Positions 12,478 to 25,219 are shown, counted from the stretch's first letter. The stretch is DNA of 64,000 nucleotides from Camelus bactrianus (GCF_048773025.1 NC_133546.1:17378001-17442000); one strand, 5' to 3'. Numbers and translations are program-made. Notes: generated by a model not told the origin, from the letters alone.

Positions 12478-12535
12478 TTTTTTCCAGCTTTATTGAGGTG
12501 TAATTGACAAATAAAAATTGTATACATTTTAAAAA
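12478..12535 (-). mobile_element. L1M 3' UTR scrap, antisense
   Basis: The word 'ccagctttattgaggtgtaa' followed by 'ttgacaaataaaaattgta' is the antisense of a common L1M 3' UTR. The same family opens the longer copy at 24285-24600. Confidence 0.6.
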
Positions 12536-12649
12536 ATAGCTAACCATGTACCTATTAATTAAGTGCTATCTGTAAGGCACAATTCTAACAGCTTTACATG
12601 TATTGTTATTTAATTCTTAAACAATCTAAAGTAGTAATGGGAATAATAT

Positions 12650-13180
12650 ATAATGCAATCAAAGAAGGTCACCGAGATAAGCACTGTGCAAAGAGATGAG
12701 GAAAGCAGAGGATGCAGGGCCAAAGTTTATAGTTATTTTTAAGTGCAATATGAGTCTATTGAAGGGTGAAGAGTTTTACAGAAGAGAGTAAATGATCTGA
12801 TTTACATTGAAGGAAAAAAAAGAACACTCTGGCTTACTAGGGATACAGATTAAAGAGGCATAGGGATGGAACTAGAGAAATTAGTCAGAGCCTATTTAAT
12901 CAGTATGAATGACAGATTATTGTGCCTGGGACTGAGTTTGTGACACATAGGGAGGTAGACGCAGCGGGAACTGAAGAAAGACATCCACAAGATGCTTGGA
13001 ATTAGACTCAGAAATACTTGGTGGTGAACTAGATGTGAGGGATGAAGGGGTGAGGCAAGAATAACTCTATTTCTGACTTGGGCAACAGGTGGATGGCAGT
13101 TATATTAACAGGGATGGGGAAAGTAAAGATAGGAGAAGTCAAGAGTTGGGTGTGGGACATGTTAAGTTTGAAATAGTAAA
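12650..13180 (-). mobile_element. L2 LINE fragment, antisense
   Basis: The + strand follows antisense L2 over about 500 bp: 'gtaaatgatctgattta', 'acactctggcttact', 'ctgacttgggcaacaggtgg', 'acagggatggggaaagta' and 'gggacatgttaagtttgaaa'. In sense this spans the end of the L2 reverse transcriptase region. It is diverged and broken. The 64-codon minus frame at 13029-13223 lies in it and is not a gene. Confidence 0.75.
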
Positions 13181-14158
13181 GAATATGCATCAAATGCTCC
13201 CCGGAAATGCAACATTTCTCCATCAGATGAAATTCAAGGACTGAATAAATATTCTTCTAGATGATATGAAAGTCTCCTCCATCTTTAAAATTCTGTGACT
13301 GTGTGGAAGGCAGAAAGAGAATGATCTGAAGGGAACATTGTGAATTATTAAATTTGTTCTCATTAGGTGAGGTCCCTGGGACCAGGACTTGCTCATTTTA
13401 TATCTTATTTGCTCTCATGAAGTTATCCATCACTGAGAAAAAAGCAGATTGGCTGGAGCTAAAATTTCCAATATCTACATAACCTGAAATTCATACCAGT
13501 TAATTTTCAAAGCCTCTTTTTTTCATTATTGTTGTAACAAAGCATGCATTATTACTTTAGCATCCAGGACAAAGAACACATGTGCAGGTGCCCTCTTTAA
13601 TATATGTGTTTATAGATAAAAAGATCGGTACCTGCCCACTACAGAAAATAATAGCTTTGGAGAACATTTTTCTTTCTTTCTTTTTAAAAATAACTTTAAA
13701 TATGCCATTGCCCATCTTTATTAGTAAACTGGAGTATTCACATTATTACCATATTAATTTTATTATCTTTAAACCAACATTTCCTGATTAACTATAAAGG
13801 GAAGGTTAGATATGTGACTCTCAGCTTTCTCACATATTCCTACCTCAGTTTGAGGCCCTGGGCCCCTCAAATTCCCATCTCCTGTGTGCTCATTTTTGAT
13901 GTTCTGCTGCCTTCCCTATTCCGTTGGACAAAAGCTCAAGCAAGCAGTCCACGGGGACTCAACGTGAGCGGACACACTCAGAACACCTGCACTTAGCAAA
14001 CCTTAAACGGCCAAAACTGCAGTATTTAAAGATCAATTTTGAGCTATTTGGAATTTTTGAAGGAAACAGTACTGAGAAGCCAGATGTTTCTGTATCATAT
14101 GTGAGTAATATATGATGTGAGTAATCTATGAATCATAGGCCAGAAATACTCCAACACT
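13181..14158. other. Unique DNA with a small CpG cluster
   Basis: No exon, RNA gene or clear repeat. Five CpG dinucleotides fall between 13922 and 14009, which is unusual against the local AT-rich background. Frames at 13582-14115 on the + strand are short and unrecognised. Confidence 0.5.
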
Positions 14159-14398
14159 GCAGTGTGGTTAAGCGTGTAGATCCTGGAACCATGTTGCTTG
14201 AGTGAAGTTTCATCTATGCCACTGTCAAACTTTATGACCTTGGACAAATTATTTAAGGGATGGGTACTTTAATTTTCTTAACTATTAAATGGGATTAATA
14301 TCTCTATCTCATATTTCTGCAGAGTCCTACATGAATGATGAGCTTTTGGAACTGTGCCTGTCATAGCAAGTGTTCAATATTTGTGTATTATTATAACT
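14159..14398 (+). mobile_element. MIR SINE
   Basis: The order is that of MIR: 'gtgtggttaag', 'gtagatcctgga', the core 'ttatgaccttggacaaatta', 'ttaactattaaatgggatta', 'gaactgtgcctgtcatagca' and the tail 'agtgttcaatatttgtg' with 'ttattat'. This is an ancient tRNA-derived SINE, near full length and diverged. Confidence 0.8.
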
Positions 14399-14789
14399 TT
14401 ATCCCCGCCTTAGAAAAATCTAAGAATGCATGATTTAGCACAGGAGATGCAAACCACAGGCCACCCAGAGCTCATCTAGAACGTGGTAAACTAATTTTAC
14501 ATGAGAAGGCAAATATGACTACTGACGACAGAACTTGCTCTTTTTCTTGCATAAGTATGCCATAAACTCTCTTCTTGTGCCTTTGTAGCTCACGGGCCTG
14601 TTCGATGTTTTCCTAAATAACTTCCATATAACCAACAGTACAAAACCAAGGGTCACGTGTACATTTAAATTCCTTAACTCAGGAGTTCAAGAGCACTTTG
14701 AAACTTGTATCTGGCTGATTTTTACATTCTAATAGGTATATAGGTTATTCATGTATTATAGTAACCCCTGTTAAAAATCAGTGCTTAAA

Positions 14790-15135
14790 ACTGCAAACAT
14801 TTATACTCATTCACATATCTACAGGTGGAACGGGTTCAGATGATTTAGGCTGGACCCTATTGGGATGTTCTGCTTCAAGCTGGCCTTGCTGCTCAAGTCT
14901 GCTCCGTATGTATTCATCTTGGACATGGTCTGAGGGTAAGGGAGTAGGTGTTATGTGCCAAAGCTCTGCTTGTGGGGATGGCAGAAGCGTAAGAGGACAA
15001 GCCCAACTGTGCAAGTCATTTCAAATCCCTTCTTGTGTTAAGTTTGCTAATTCTTCAATGGCTTAAGCAAGTAACGTGGCTGATCCCTAAGTCAAGAGAC
15101 AGAGAAATACATACCCTTTTCTGGAGCAAGAAGGG
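14790..15135 (-). mobile_element. Probable MaLR (MLT1-like) LTR fossil
   Basis: The right half reads like an antisense MLT1-type LTR: 'atttcaaatcccttcttgtg', 'aagtttgctaattcttcaat', 'aagcaagtaacgtggctgat' and 'ccctaagtcaagagacagag'. The left half is too diverged for me to place. It is broken and old. Opposed frames at 14811-15014 and 14860-15066 lie within it and are not supported as genes. Confidence 0.45.
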
Positions 15136-15514
15136 AGGTGAGTGAATATGTCTCTCAGCTACCTAATCTATCACATTAGCTTATGCTACTGGTAATGCTA
15201 TAATAATTCTTGTAAGTATTGTTTTTGCTTCTATTTAAATAATTCATTTTGAGACCTGTCTTTGTATAGTTCAAGATTATTAACCATCCATAGAAATAAA
15301 CAAACAATAAACAATCTTTTTCTTAACAAGGGAGAATCTTCTTTATGATACATGATATATATCATGAACACGTGTCTAGAACAGTACCTGACTCAGTAAG
15401 TATTTTTGAATCAATAGCATGGGATATTGAGGGTAATTTTCCTGCACTAGTGGGTCCAACTTTTCCTGGAGAGGTGTAGATAGAAGAACAGCCTTTTTAT
15501 CTTCTAATCGCTTT
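15136..15514. other. Unique AT-rich DNA
   Basis: No gene or recognisable repeat seen. Confidence 0.5.
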
Positions 15515-15915
15515 ATTTATTCAGCCTTTTATTCATTCAACAAATATTTTTGAGTGGCTATTATGAGCCAGGCATGTTCTAGGTAATAGGGATCTAAAAG
15601 TAATCAAAACAATTCCTACCACTTTGGGGAGACAAACAATAAACAATGACACAATAAGTTCATTGTGGATCATGGTGAATAGCTACAAAAGTAAAGTATT
15701 AGGGAATTACATTATGGATGTGAGACTATTTTGGATAAGATAAACAGGGAAGGCCTTAAAGAAGGTGATATTTGAACTGAAACTGGGATGATGGAAGAAT
15801 CCAGCCAAGTGAAGATATAGAGAAAGTAACAAGATGCAGCAGGAGCAAAGACTGAGACAAAAAGAGCTTGGCCTACTTGAGGTCCAGAAAGAAGCCAGAG
15901 CTGAAAGTATTCTCA
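15515..15915 (-). mobile_element. L2 LINE 3' end, antisense
   Basis: It starts with the antisense L2 terminus 'attcattcaacaaatatttt' followed by 'gagccaggcatgttctaggt'. It continues through 'ggagacaaacaataaacaat' and 'agggaaggccttaaagaagg' to 'tgatatttgaactgaaactg' and 'ccagccaagtgaagatatag'. About 400 bp of collinear L2, non-coding. Confidence 0.8.
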
Positions 15916-16649
15916 ACCCCAATCTTGAAATGAAAAACCCTTTCAAATGTCTTAAATTTGATTTCCTGTCTTTGATTCCCTAGTATCGTGTGCACTGATC
16001 ACCTAGATTTATAATTGTTGGCTGCCCTGTCAGTCTTCTCCACTGGAAATCGAGTTCCTTTCATGCAGATATCTGTATCTTGGCAGTTTCTTATTCAAAG
16101 CATCCAGTACAGAGCTCCACTAAACCCAAGGTTGGCAAATGCACACGTGAACAAATGCCAGCTTTTTACAGTTTAAGTGTATGCCCAAGATGGGATCAAC
16201 TCATTTACAGTCCAGATGAAATGGGTGAAGGGGAAGTGAGAGTCACAGAAAAGGCCACACTTTGACAAGAAGAGAACCATATTCCTTTTGTCACATGAAG
16301 TGACTTAAGCCTTCATTTTCCCTTTCCAGAAACGTAACAATGTGAAAGAATTCAAGATCTACCTTACATAAGATACACAGATACATAAAAAAGGAATAAG
16401 ACCATATTCTGTCCCCTGAAATCATAATATTTATAATAGAAATTATATTGCTGAAGCACTTAAAACATTTTCTAATTGCTTTCATAATTATTTTCACATT
16501 TTGTCCTTTGTTGACTATGTTTTACCATTTTTAATAACTCTAATAGGTCATTTTTAATAACTGTAATGTCCTTCAGAGCCTGAGTTAGCTAGCTTTGGAA
16601 AAGAGACACATTTCAGGTGACTTTAAGATCCAAAATAGGATTTCGAGCT
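15916..16649. other. Unique non-coding DNA
   Basis: No recognisable exon or repeat. The 61-codon frame at 16080-16265 has no known domain. Confidence 0.5.
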
Positions 16650-16812
16650 GGAAGGGACATTTGAGAGCATCTAGCCCATTAAGAATTTGGAGGCTGAACC
16701 CAAACATGTTAAGAAATTTGCTAAATGTAATATAACTAGTCAGAAGCAGAGCTGTGGCTGGAATTCTGGTCCCTAAGTTCCTTATTACTTCTCTCACTAT
16801 TACACTAGTCAT
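16650..16812 (-). mobile_element. MIR SINE, antisense
   Basis: The antisense MIR core is visible: 'catgttaagaaatttgctaa', 'taactagtcagaagcagagc', 'tgtggctggaattctggtcc', then the pyrimidine-rich end. Roughly 160 bp of a diverged copy. Confidence 0.7.
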
Positions 16813-17939
16813 AAAAAAAGGCTGAGAATTTGGTTTTTGATGAAATTAGCAATCATAAAAGGTTGCCTCAGAAGAAACTATAAGCAAAAAGAATGTGGGA
16901 AAGCAGTACTCATCAGAAATTAATTATTCCAAAGTTGTTGTTGTTGTTGCATTTGAAACAAAATTGAGCACTATTTAGAAATGTTAGTTAATTCCTCCCT
17001 AGGTAATAAAATAACTGCAAAGAAAGTAGCTTTTTTAGTATAAAGTTATTTCCTAAAGGCAAGAAGAGGTGAGTGAGGTTGGTATTAAAAATAAATTGAT
17101 ACATAAAAATGTAAAGAAGCAATGGGTAAAATTAAGAGAAAAGAGATATAATCCATTACATAAAATGCTCATGTCTTTAAGAAAGAAAAATCATATAATC
17201 CAGGTCCCTGATAACCTGCATGTATCAAAGGATGTGTGATGCTTCTTCAACCTGACAGCAAGCAAACAAATGGAAAAGTTTTCGAGACCATGATAGCAAA
17301 CTAGAAACATTCAGGTTCCAAAGAGAGTGTCAGTTATGAGAATAAGTTACGAAAGACTAGTGGTCATCCTGTGTTAAGTTCTCACTGTAAATAATAATAA
17401 AACTGGACAAATAAACATAGCAACTGTTTTCAAGCATAGGAGAAAAGATAGCTCAGGGCTATGATCATTGAGATGGGGAACCACACAAGACAGTTTCCAC
17501 ATTAACATCATCCTTCTGCCAAGGAGCATTATGCAAATCACTGCACTGGGCAGCAGAGTCCAAAGAGAGAGCTGAAGTCTTGGAGGGTGAGAGAAATTAA
17601 ATTCAGAGTTCAGGGTAGCAGGTGCTGGTGGAATTCGCAAGACAGAGTAACACAGATGAGGGAGCTGCACTGAGAAGGAGCTCCACAAATCTGCAAAGCA
17701 ATCTGCTTAAGTCTTTGCCTGGGTACTAAAATGAAATGCACAAGGCAAGATTCCATGAGACCTGACAGAATATGACTATTGAGGGGATATGAGCTGAACT
17801 GAGACCACACAGTGCTACAAAGCCTTGGTGTTCTGACCAGCCAGAGTAGAGACACCTTACTAAATATCCTGAGCATTCTGCTGAGGCCACATATAAGGAG
17901 AAGAGCTATTCTGGTCCCAGAGAAATGACTGCTCTAGAT
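16813..17939. other. Unique non-coding DNA with a (TTG)n patch
   Basis: A short TTG repeat lies at 16935-16951. The minus-strand frame at 17374-17688 (104 codons) starts at TTG and shows no domain. No gene or dated repeat was recognised. Confidence 0.5.
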
Positions 17940-18145
17940 CAGCGGTTCTCAACTAGGGTGATTTTTGACCCCTTCCCAGGAGAACTTTGGCAATGTTTAG
18001 AGACGATTTATTATGTTTGGTGGGGGAGTGTGACTGGCGTCTACTGGGTAGAGAACAGAGGTGTTACAATGCACAGGGATGCTATACTGCACAAAACAAA
18101 TAATTTCCCAGTCCAAAATGTCAGCAGTGCAGTCAGGAATTCCTG
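17940..18145 (+). mobile_element. MER20-like hAT-Charlie DNA transposon
   Basis: This non-autonomous element opens with the family terminus 'cagcggttctcaac'. It continues in order: 'gggtgatttttgacccct', 'ggcaatgtttagagacga', 'ggcgtctactgggtagagaa', 'caatgcacagggatgct', 'cccagtccaaaatgtcagca' and a degraded right terminus at 18145. The 8-mers flanking it (ctctagat and gtctacct) match at five of eight sites, fitting an old hAT target duplication. No transposase is encoded. It is near full length for this roughly 220-bp family. Confidence 0.75.
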
Positions 18146-19400
18146 GTCTACCTCTATGCTACTAAAGCCTAAAAGCAAGCCTTAACAGGATAAAGTTGAC
18201 CCACCAGTAAATGACCTGTCACTTACTCCCTTGAATGTTCTTACTTCTTTCCTCCTCCAGTCCAAATTTTAACTACTTTAAAAGTTCTAACTTAAGCCTA
18301 TACTGCCCATTGTAACTCCCACTTCTGAATCTCTATACTCCTTACAGTCTTTTTCTCCTCCAGTTCAGCTTTTTGAAATAAATATCCATTTCATTTGGTC
18401 CTTTACAGTTTCCACAATGCTTACAGCAGTTCTTCAACATAAATGTTTCAATGAAGTATTGTGTGACTAGATGCCAATTTCTTAGAATAATTAGACACCA
18501 GGATCCTGGTCCTAATGCATTTCAGTATCTTGTAACTATTAAAGCAAAGGGTCTTCTCAGGAGCTAAGCCAAATTGCCCTCTGTTTCTTCATTCATAAAA
18601 CAGACATCTTTTTCCTATTTTAAGCCTATATCATAGAAGTGAGATAAACACTAATGTCTACTGTATATTCAACAATCTGAGTCATGCAAATAAGCTTCCT
18701 AACAGCACTGACTCTCTTTTTTATATTTACTTTTAAAACAATTAAAAGCATTTTCCTCTTTTGCAAAAACATTTTTAAAATACTGTAAGAATGAAAATGA
18801 TTAGCAATAGTTGACAAGAACTTGTTCTAGTCAGAGAAGATTTTGTAGCCAAACTAGGTATCTTGTGCATAAAATTAAGTTAAACATCACTTCCATAAAT
18901 TACTCTATTTCTTAAGAGTTATGTAGGATATAGTCTTTGCAGTATTTAAAAAAATAGCCTATATAGGTTGATTTTTATTGAAAATAGCTCACATATCTGG
19001 ATAATATGTAATGTAGGTATGCAATTTAAAAAATATTTTTATGTTAATTGAATTAAAAACATTTAGATAGAATGTTAAACATATAGTGACATAGGTTATT
19101 TGTCATTTTTTTCCCATAAGGTTTTACTTATTCAGAAGATATGTTGGTAATATTCCTGTGTTTGGTTCCTCTTTACTTGAGTGGCTGAAATAAAATGCAT
19201 ACATATGGGTACCTTGAGCAATTCAAAGGCCACATCCTTATTGCAGTTACATAAAGAAAGAGACCTTACATTTGTTATAACAGGAGAACAATTGCAGAGA
19301 GACTGACTCTGTAATATAGGCTTTTCTATAAATCTGCATAATCATATATTATTGAAGCACATTTTAACAAAAGATAAAGGGTTGAATTCCATTACCACGA
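18146..19400. other. Unique AT-rich non-coding DNA
   Basis: I see no exon, RNA gene or assignable repeat here. A minus frame of 63 codons at 18626-18817 has no recognisable domain. Confidence 0.5.
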
Positions 19401-19860
19401 GCACACAACAAATACTGTGAATGCTTCAACATTCAAATAAAAATGAAGGCAGATTTGTCCATAGCCTCCTCATAATTGCCTTTTCATTTAACTACTTCTA
19501 ATAACCCTCTAACAATTATCCATTTGGAAAAAAAACAGGCAAGTTCCAAACATTAAATCCAATCCTTTTGTACTGCTGAGCAGTCTCCTTTGAAGGGGGC
19601 ATTTTGCATTTACCCTCTGATATATAAAAGGACCCCTTTCTAAGTCTTGATCTGGGGAAACCAGAAGAGAGATCATGTGACTACCATTAAAAATCTATGA
19701 AAATGGTGCATCATAAGCCCTGGGCACCAATTAAAGTTTGTAAGGGCAAGAATCAAATGAGTGGGTGTTCCTGCTTTTTGAAAATGTGGCCAGATTTCAA
19801 AACATTTTGCTGAGATTTTAGAAGACACAGGGGACAAAATTAACAATAAATTTATTTAAG
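19401..19860. other. Possible conserved non-coding block
   Basis: This stretch has balanced composition, no repeat signature and densely spaced short motifs of the kind seen in vertebrate enhancers: 'attttgcatttac' (octamer-like), 'tatataaaaggaccc', 'caccaattaaagtt' and 'atgaaaatggtgcatcataa'. This is an impression of sequence texture only. Conservation cannot be measured from one sequence. Confidence 0.3.
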
Positions 19861-20359
19861 GCATAATCTCAGATTCTTTTGCAGTGTTTTTCTTTATGTT
19901 TGAAGAACACCTCCTTCAAATCACTTATTTTCTCACATAAGTAAACTGTGGAATTTTTCTCCTTCTCCACTGGGGCTACATTCTTCTCCCAGGGCACACA
20001 GAAAGTTTTCCACATCAGCCCATCAGCTTAAGGGTCTTCATCATATGAGTCTTACACCAAGGAAGTCCCACACTATTTACAGGAGCATCTGAATATAGTT
20101 ACCAAATGTGTTATCTAACAAAAGTGCCAGAGGACCAAGAAAAAGAAGACACTAGATTTTGGTAAAAAAGTAAATTTGTCACAGATTTAAATTCTTATGT
20201 AGACAGTCAATAATTTATGTAATATTCTTGGAATAAATAATTACTGCAACATTCCTCTTGAATTCATTGAGCTGTAGACCAGCCTTATCAACTTGTGCTG
20301 TAGGCAAGACCTGCCTTTTGTCCCCAAATCATTTCATGTTTTCTTTGCATCTCAGGTAC
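19861..20359. other. Unique AT-rich non-coding DNA
   Basis: I see no exon, RNA gene or assignable repeat in this stretch. Confidence 0.5.
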
Positions 20360-20830
20360 TCCATGATCTGATTTTGTTACTACGTTCAAGTAGCTCCCTA
20401 TTTGCTTGTTTTAGGTAACGTCCATGCTCCTTTGCAAGGCTTTCATAGGATGCCATTCATGATCACAAGATTTGTTTCTTTGTTTCCTTTCCACTTCCCA
20501 CCCCACTCTACACTAGAGGCACTAGTCAATTCCCCAAATAGAATCTATATTTTAATTTTTAATCTCTGGGTCTCAGTCTTTACTGTTTATGCTAATAGAA
20601 TTTCCATAACCTTTCCCACAAGCATTCTAAATCCTGCCCATCAATCATGGCATATGAAACATCCTCTATGAAGTCTCTATTAATCTTCTCTTTGCCAAAA
20701 CATTTTTAATGTTCTTATGCTGTTCATAATGTACTCTACGGACCATAGATATTTCTGTGCACGAGCAATCCACTGGAAGCACTCAATAATGTATTTATTG
20801 AATAAATACTACTCATTTTTCTACCATTCT
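20360..20830 (+). mobile_element. Probable L2 LINE 3' fragment
   Basis: The diverged sense order fits L2: 'gtccatgctcctttgcaagg', 'catcctctatgaagtctct' (where L2 has its bulk 'cttccctga' stretch), and an end at 'ggaagcactcaataatgta' followed by 'tttattgaataaata'. The match is clearest at the 3' terminus and weak before it. Confidence 0.45.
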
Positions 20831-22480
20831 AGGCACTAGAAAAGACACTCCATCTTTAAGCAACTTACAGTTTGATGGTCTCTGAGCTATCTAGGTGCAA
20901 GGATAACTGTTTGTGTCCCATAAAGTAAATAACTTTGTATTTCGATCATAAAATGTGGTTGATAAATGTTTGCTGACTTGAAACCCATATGATAAAATCA
21001 ATCCTAGCTACAGTATTAGGAGATTATCATATTAATTTACTAAGGAGAGTTGGTATTTTAGAAAATACTAAGCTCAAAAGTGATCCCCAAGGGCACTTCA
21101 ATGATGTTTTAGGAATATGGGCCTTTGCAGAGCTTGTCAGATTGCAGAAAATAGTCAGATGCCTACATCATGCATCCACTATTCACATATATCCTTAAGA
21201 GAAGGCAGAACTAATTTTACTGTATATCTGGACATAGACTTGGAATTCAGCAATCACTGGCAGAATATAAAGTGGATGGTCACTTGGCAAAATTGAAAAG
21301 GGACTGCCATTTTCTTCAGCACCATGGCCACAGGCAGGAATGCACACCCTGACAAAAGCTGCGAATTATTCAGTTAATAAAGCATTATCTCATTTTAGAA
21401 GTCAGAAATTATGTCTTACTTATCCATTATAGACCCTTATAATGGATGATAAAGCTTATAAATCATAAAGCAACAATACTTTGAGTTATGAAATTCATTT
21501 GAAAATGGCCGTTTAGTGGATGTAGTCATGCTGAGGAAATTTAGTCTCTCGCATGAGCAGCCGCTCTTCATTCTTTCCCACAAACAAAGCTAGCAATTTT
21601 TAAGGTGACAAACAGCCTACATTTAGGAAAATGTAATACTATGCTTACAAAACTTAATGACAGGCAAGCTTCTAAAGACTTAGCTATTTGGTTTGAATGA
21701 GATAAACGTTCAAAGGACCACCTGCCTGTCAGAAGCATTTCTGAACTCTTACTTCTTTCTCCTCCTTCTCTCCAGGACTCCCTAAATGGACCCTTTATTT
21801 CCTTTCCCACTAGTCTCCTCCTCCATCCTCCTCCACCAACTTCCCAACAAGGTTCTCTAGAAAGCCATACATCCCTCCCACCTCATTACTCACAGTCTGG
21901 TTCTAGGCTCTTGGCCAGGGGGCCCTGGCAACTTCTCAACTGGATATTACTAGAGCTTTACTCTTTTAAAAAATATTCTTTGTTGGGTATAATATTAAAA
22001 CTTCGGCAATTCAAGGAATCCGTAAGTGTAGTCGTCCCCAAAATGGTGTTCATAAAGATGAGTTTGTAGGTTTAATTTCCACATGGTTTAGGCCAGTCAG
22101 TTTCTCCTGGACCAAAACTGTGACCAACAGCCTCAGGTGTCACAAAGAAGGAAGTAGAGGAGGAGATGGAGGAGTACAAACTTTCTGAGGATCATCAGTA
22201 ACTCCTGCTCTACGTCCACAGGACAGCATGTCCTTCAGAGATAGGAGTTTTGTTCTGCTTCTGTGGATTCTTTCCCACAGACCTTAATTAGGAAGAAAAA
22301 TCATTGTTAAACAAAATTTTTTTCCCATGTTGTTCTTAAAATATTGACATAATGTAGAAGGTTCTTCTGCCTGAGATAAACAGGCAAAGTTTTAATGAAG
22401 GATTTAAAGGCACTGAAACAGCTAAAAACATACTGAGTTCTGCACTGCTTCATTTTATGTTCAAAATATTTTGTATACCA
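20831..22480. other. Unique non-coding DNA
   Basis: A 10-bp inverted repeat sits at 21421-21444. Otherwise I see no gene, RNA or assignable transposon. Minus frames at 21568-21810 and 22307-22546 carry no recognisable domain. Confidence 0.5.
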
Positions 22481-22540
22481 AGCATGACTTTTTGAAAATG
22501 AAAAGGAAAGAAAAGAATAAAGAAAAGAAAAGAAAAATTG
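22481..22540. repeat. (GAAAA)n-like purine tract
   Basis: An A/G-only stretch of repeated 'aaaagaaaag' words, followed at 22606-22618 by a short T run. It is a simple repeat of low complexity. Confidence 0.75.
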
Positions 22541-24284
22541 TTGCATCCTGAATCTTTTATTAGGAAAACAATTTTAGTAAGTTCTTTCTCTCTATTTTTA
22601 CCTTCTTTTTTTTTTTTTGAGTTCTTGAAATCACGTACTATTCAGGAAAGAGTTTATCCACCTAAATGTAACTTTTCCAGCTAGCAAATTCTTGTGATGG
22701 ATTAAAACATGAAACTTAATTTTTCTATATGCAAAGAATATGTACATTTACACTTCCTTAATATTATTTTGTGTCTCAATTCTATGCAAATTGCTTTCTC
22801 ACCATTTCTTTGTTCATATTTAAACAGATTAGTTTCCTACATTACATTATTCCATTTAATCCAGTTGAGCAAATATTTCTTGGGCACAAGGTTCCATCAG
22901 ATCTCATTGGTTTGAGTTCCTTCACCATTCTGGTTTTTGTCCTCTGAAATGTGCGCTTGAATTCAGATTTTCTTATCTGTGAAGTTAGTGTGTATTACAT
23001 GACCTCCATTGTCTCTTTCAGTTTTTAAGTTATTTGCTAACTCTTAAGGTTATGAGGATTAAATAAATATGAGGCATGAACTCATTTTGAAACTATAGAA
23101 GGACACGCAAATATGAGTTAGAGACATGCAAAATTATGCATTGATGATTGTATTTTTATACAATGGTAACATGAAATCTGGTTTCATGCTCCTGTCAGAA
23201 TGGGGAGCAGCATTTATCTTGAGTCAGCTGAGAGTATCAAAATATTATCATTTACTTAGCATTTCAAGTTAATTTATTTCACCTAGCCTACATCAGAAGG
23301 AATGTGGGTGGTAGAAGAAAAGATTCTTTCTTTAAGGAATATACATTGGTTTGTTTGTTTTTTCCCTGTGCTAATTGATCTCGAATATCTTGCGTAAGTC
23401 TAAGGTAGAAAAAAAAAGAATTAAAACTTCAATGAATCTTTTGGGAAAATGATGGCATGATGTTTCTTATCTATTATTTCTTACCCCTCAGACATATCAG
23501 AGTATTTTTATTATTATCCGCTTGAAAATGGCTGCAGACTGCATTGGCTGTAGCAGTCTAAAACTGACCTATTTTCAGATTTTAATTTCAGCTATATGTC
23601 AAGTGGCTACCTCACAGTGAGATGTACGTTACACTTATTTCAGTACTATAGCCTCACTCTAGGTGAAGATTTAATGCAATTTGTGAGGTTACAAATACAC
23701 TATTATTATGAATTCACTATGATATTGTGAAATGATGTATAATAGAATAGATCAACTATTTTGTGAAATAACTCAGAAATATTCACTTGGAACTATATGC
23801 CATAAAATAAGTCATAGTCAGGCTGCATATTAATTGTATTTAAAATTTTTCAAATAAATAATAAGAAACTTTTCTTTAGAAAATTATAAAATATCAGGTA
23901 TCGAAGATTGATGCATTTTTTAAAAATAAGCATTTTACACTTGGTTTTTTGAATTAAATCATTATATCAATATTGCACAGTGGCTAAAACTCTTAAAGTA
24001 TTCTGCTTAGGTTGAGATTTCTACTGTTACTTCTCAGCTTCACTTCTCTGTGTCTCATAGGTAATGAGGCAAGATGATATACTTAAGCACTCAACAAAAG
24101 AACCAATTATTATATCATTATCTCCATGTTGCTCATTTAGAAAGACAGTGCAGGAAAGATACCTGTGTACTGTTCATTTAGAAAGTACATAGCACATTTT
24201 TTTGTAATGATTCTTGAGTGAAAATGAATTTGCATTATGTACCAGAGTAATTCTGGTGTTATTTGTAAATTTATTATTATTATT
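22541..24284. other. Unique AT-rich non-coding DNA
   Basis: No exon or assignable mobile element. A short hairpin (7-bp arms) at 23536-23559 is too weak to call a structured RNA. Confidence 0.5.
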
Positions 24285-24600
24285 TATTTTTCCAGCTTTA
24301 TTAAAGTAGAAGTGAAAAATTAAAATTGTATCTATTTAAAGTATACCATTTGATATTTTGATATATGTATACATTATGAAATAATCACCATAATTAAACT
24401 ATTCTTTTCTTTTGTGGTAAAAGTGTTTTAAGATCTACCCTCTTAATAAATTTCAAGTATATAATACTGGATTGTTAGCTACAGCCACACTGCTATACAT
24501 TAGATCTCCAGAGCTTATTCATTTCACATACCTGGGATTTGTACCCCTTGACCAACATCTCTCAATTTTCCCCTCTCCCTGGCCCTTGGCAACCACCTTT
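24285..24600 (-). mobile_element. L1M 3' UTR fragment, antisense
   Basis: Antisense L1M wording in order: 'ccagctttattaaagtagaa', 'gtataccatttgatattttg', 'atatatgtatacattatgaa', 'ataatcaccataattaaact', 'taataaatttcaagtatata', 'atactggattgttagctaca' and 'cccctctccctggcccttgg'. This 3' UTR belongs to old placental L1M families and is non-coding. Confidence 0.75.
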
Positions 24601-24669
24601 CAAACAGAGAAGAGTAAAGGTTAAATTTTTCTAGTATAATATTTTATAAATATTGAACTATAAAGTAGC

Positions 24670-24760
24670 ATTTTCATAGACTGTGCTTTCAAATACTCAG
24701 CATAGTGCTTCACCCATGGTAGGTATATTTGCTGAATCTAGTAATAGTCATGGTTATGGT
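24670..24760 (+). mobile_element. Short MIR or L2 terminus
   Basis: The string 'catagtgcttcacccatggt' followed by 'aggtatatttgctgaat' resembles the shared 3' ends of MIR and L2. It is too short to choose between them. Confidence 0.4.
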
Positions 24761-25219
24761 ACTACAAAGAACATACATTAAGTGTTCCACTGTGACAATT
24801 TTTGATTATGCCTAATGGGTATTGTCTGTTCTTTCAAGTAAAAATGTTTAAAAATTTATTCAAAGATTATTTTCTTTCTTAGGAAATGGAATGAACATCT
24901 GACAAAACTCTTGCTATTCAGACTGTCTGTGATAGCTGTGACTCAAATCACTTCTTGATGGCATACAATAGAATCTTGATAGAAGTTTCTGTGGAAATTC
25001 AAAATTTAGAACAATGTCTTAATGAGGAACATCTGATGCCCACCCATATCATTAGTATAGCCATCAGAAAATTCTATACAATATTTAAAAGCATTCCAGA
25101 AAGTTTATAGTGATTACTTAAATGTCATAAAGTAATAATTATCCAGTATTGAGCATTCTATTTCTGACATTGTTCAAGGAGCTATAGATAGACAGATCAC
25201 TTCATTACATCATTCTGAA

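Noticed and set aside
17374-17876. Two overlapping minus-strand frames of 104 and 88 codons
   Set aside because: The 104-codon frame starts at TTG. Neither shows a recognisable domain or splice-bounded exon.
23536-23559. Small hairpin considered as a microRNA precursor
   Set aside because: The arms are only 7 bp, too short for a pre-miRNA stem.
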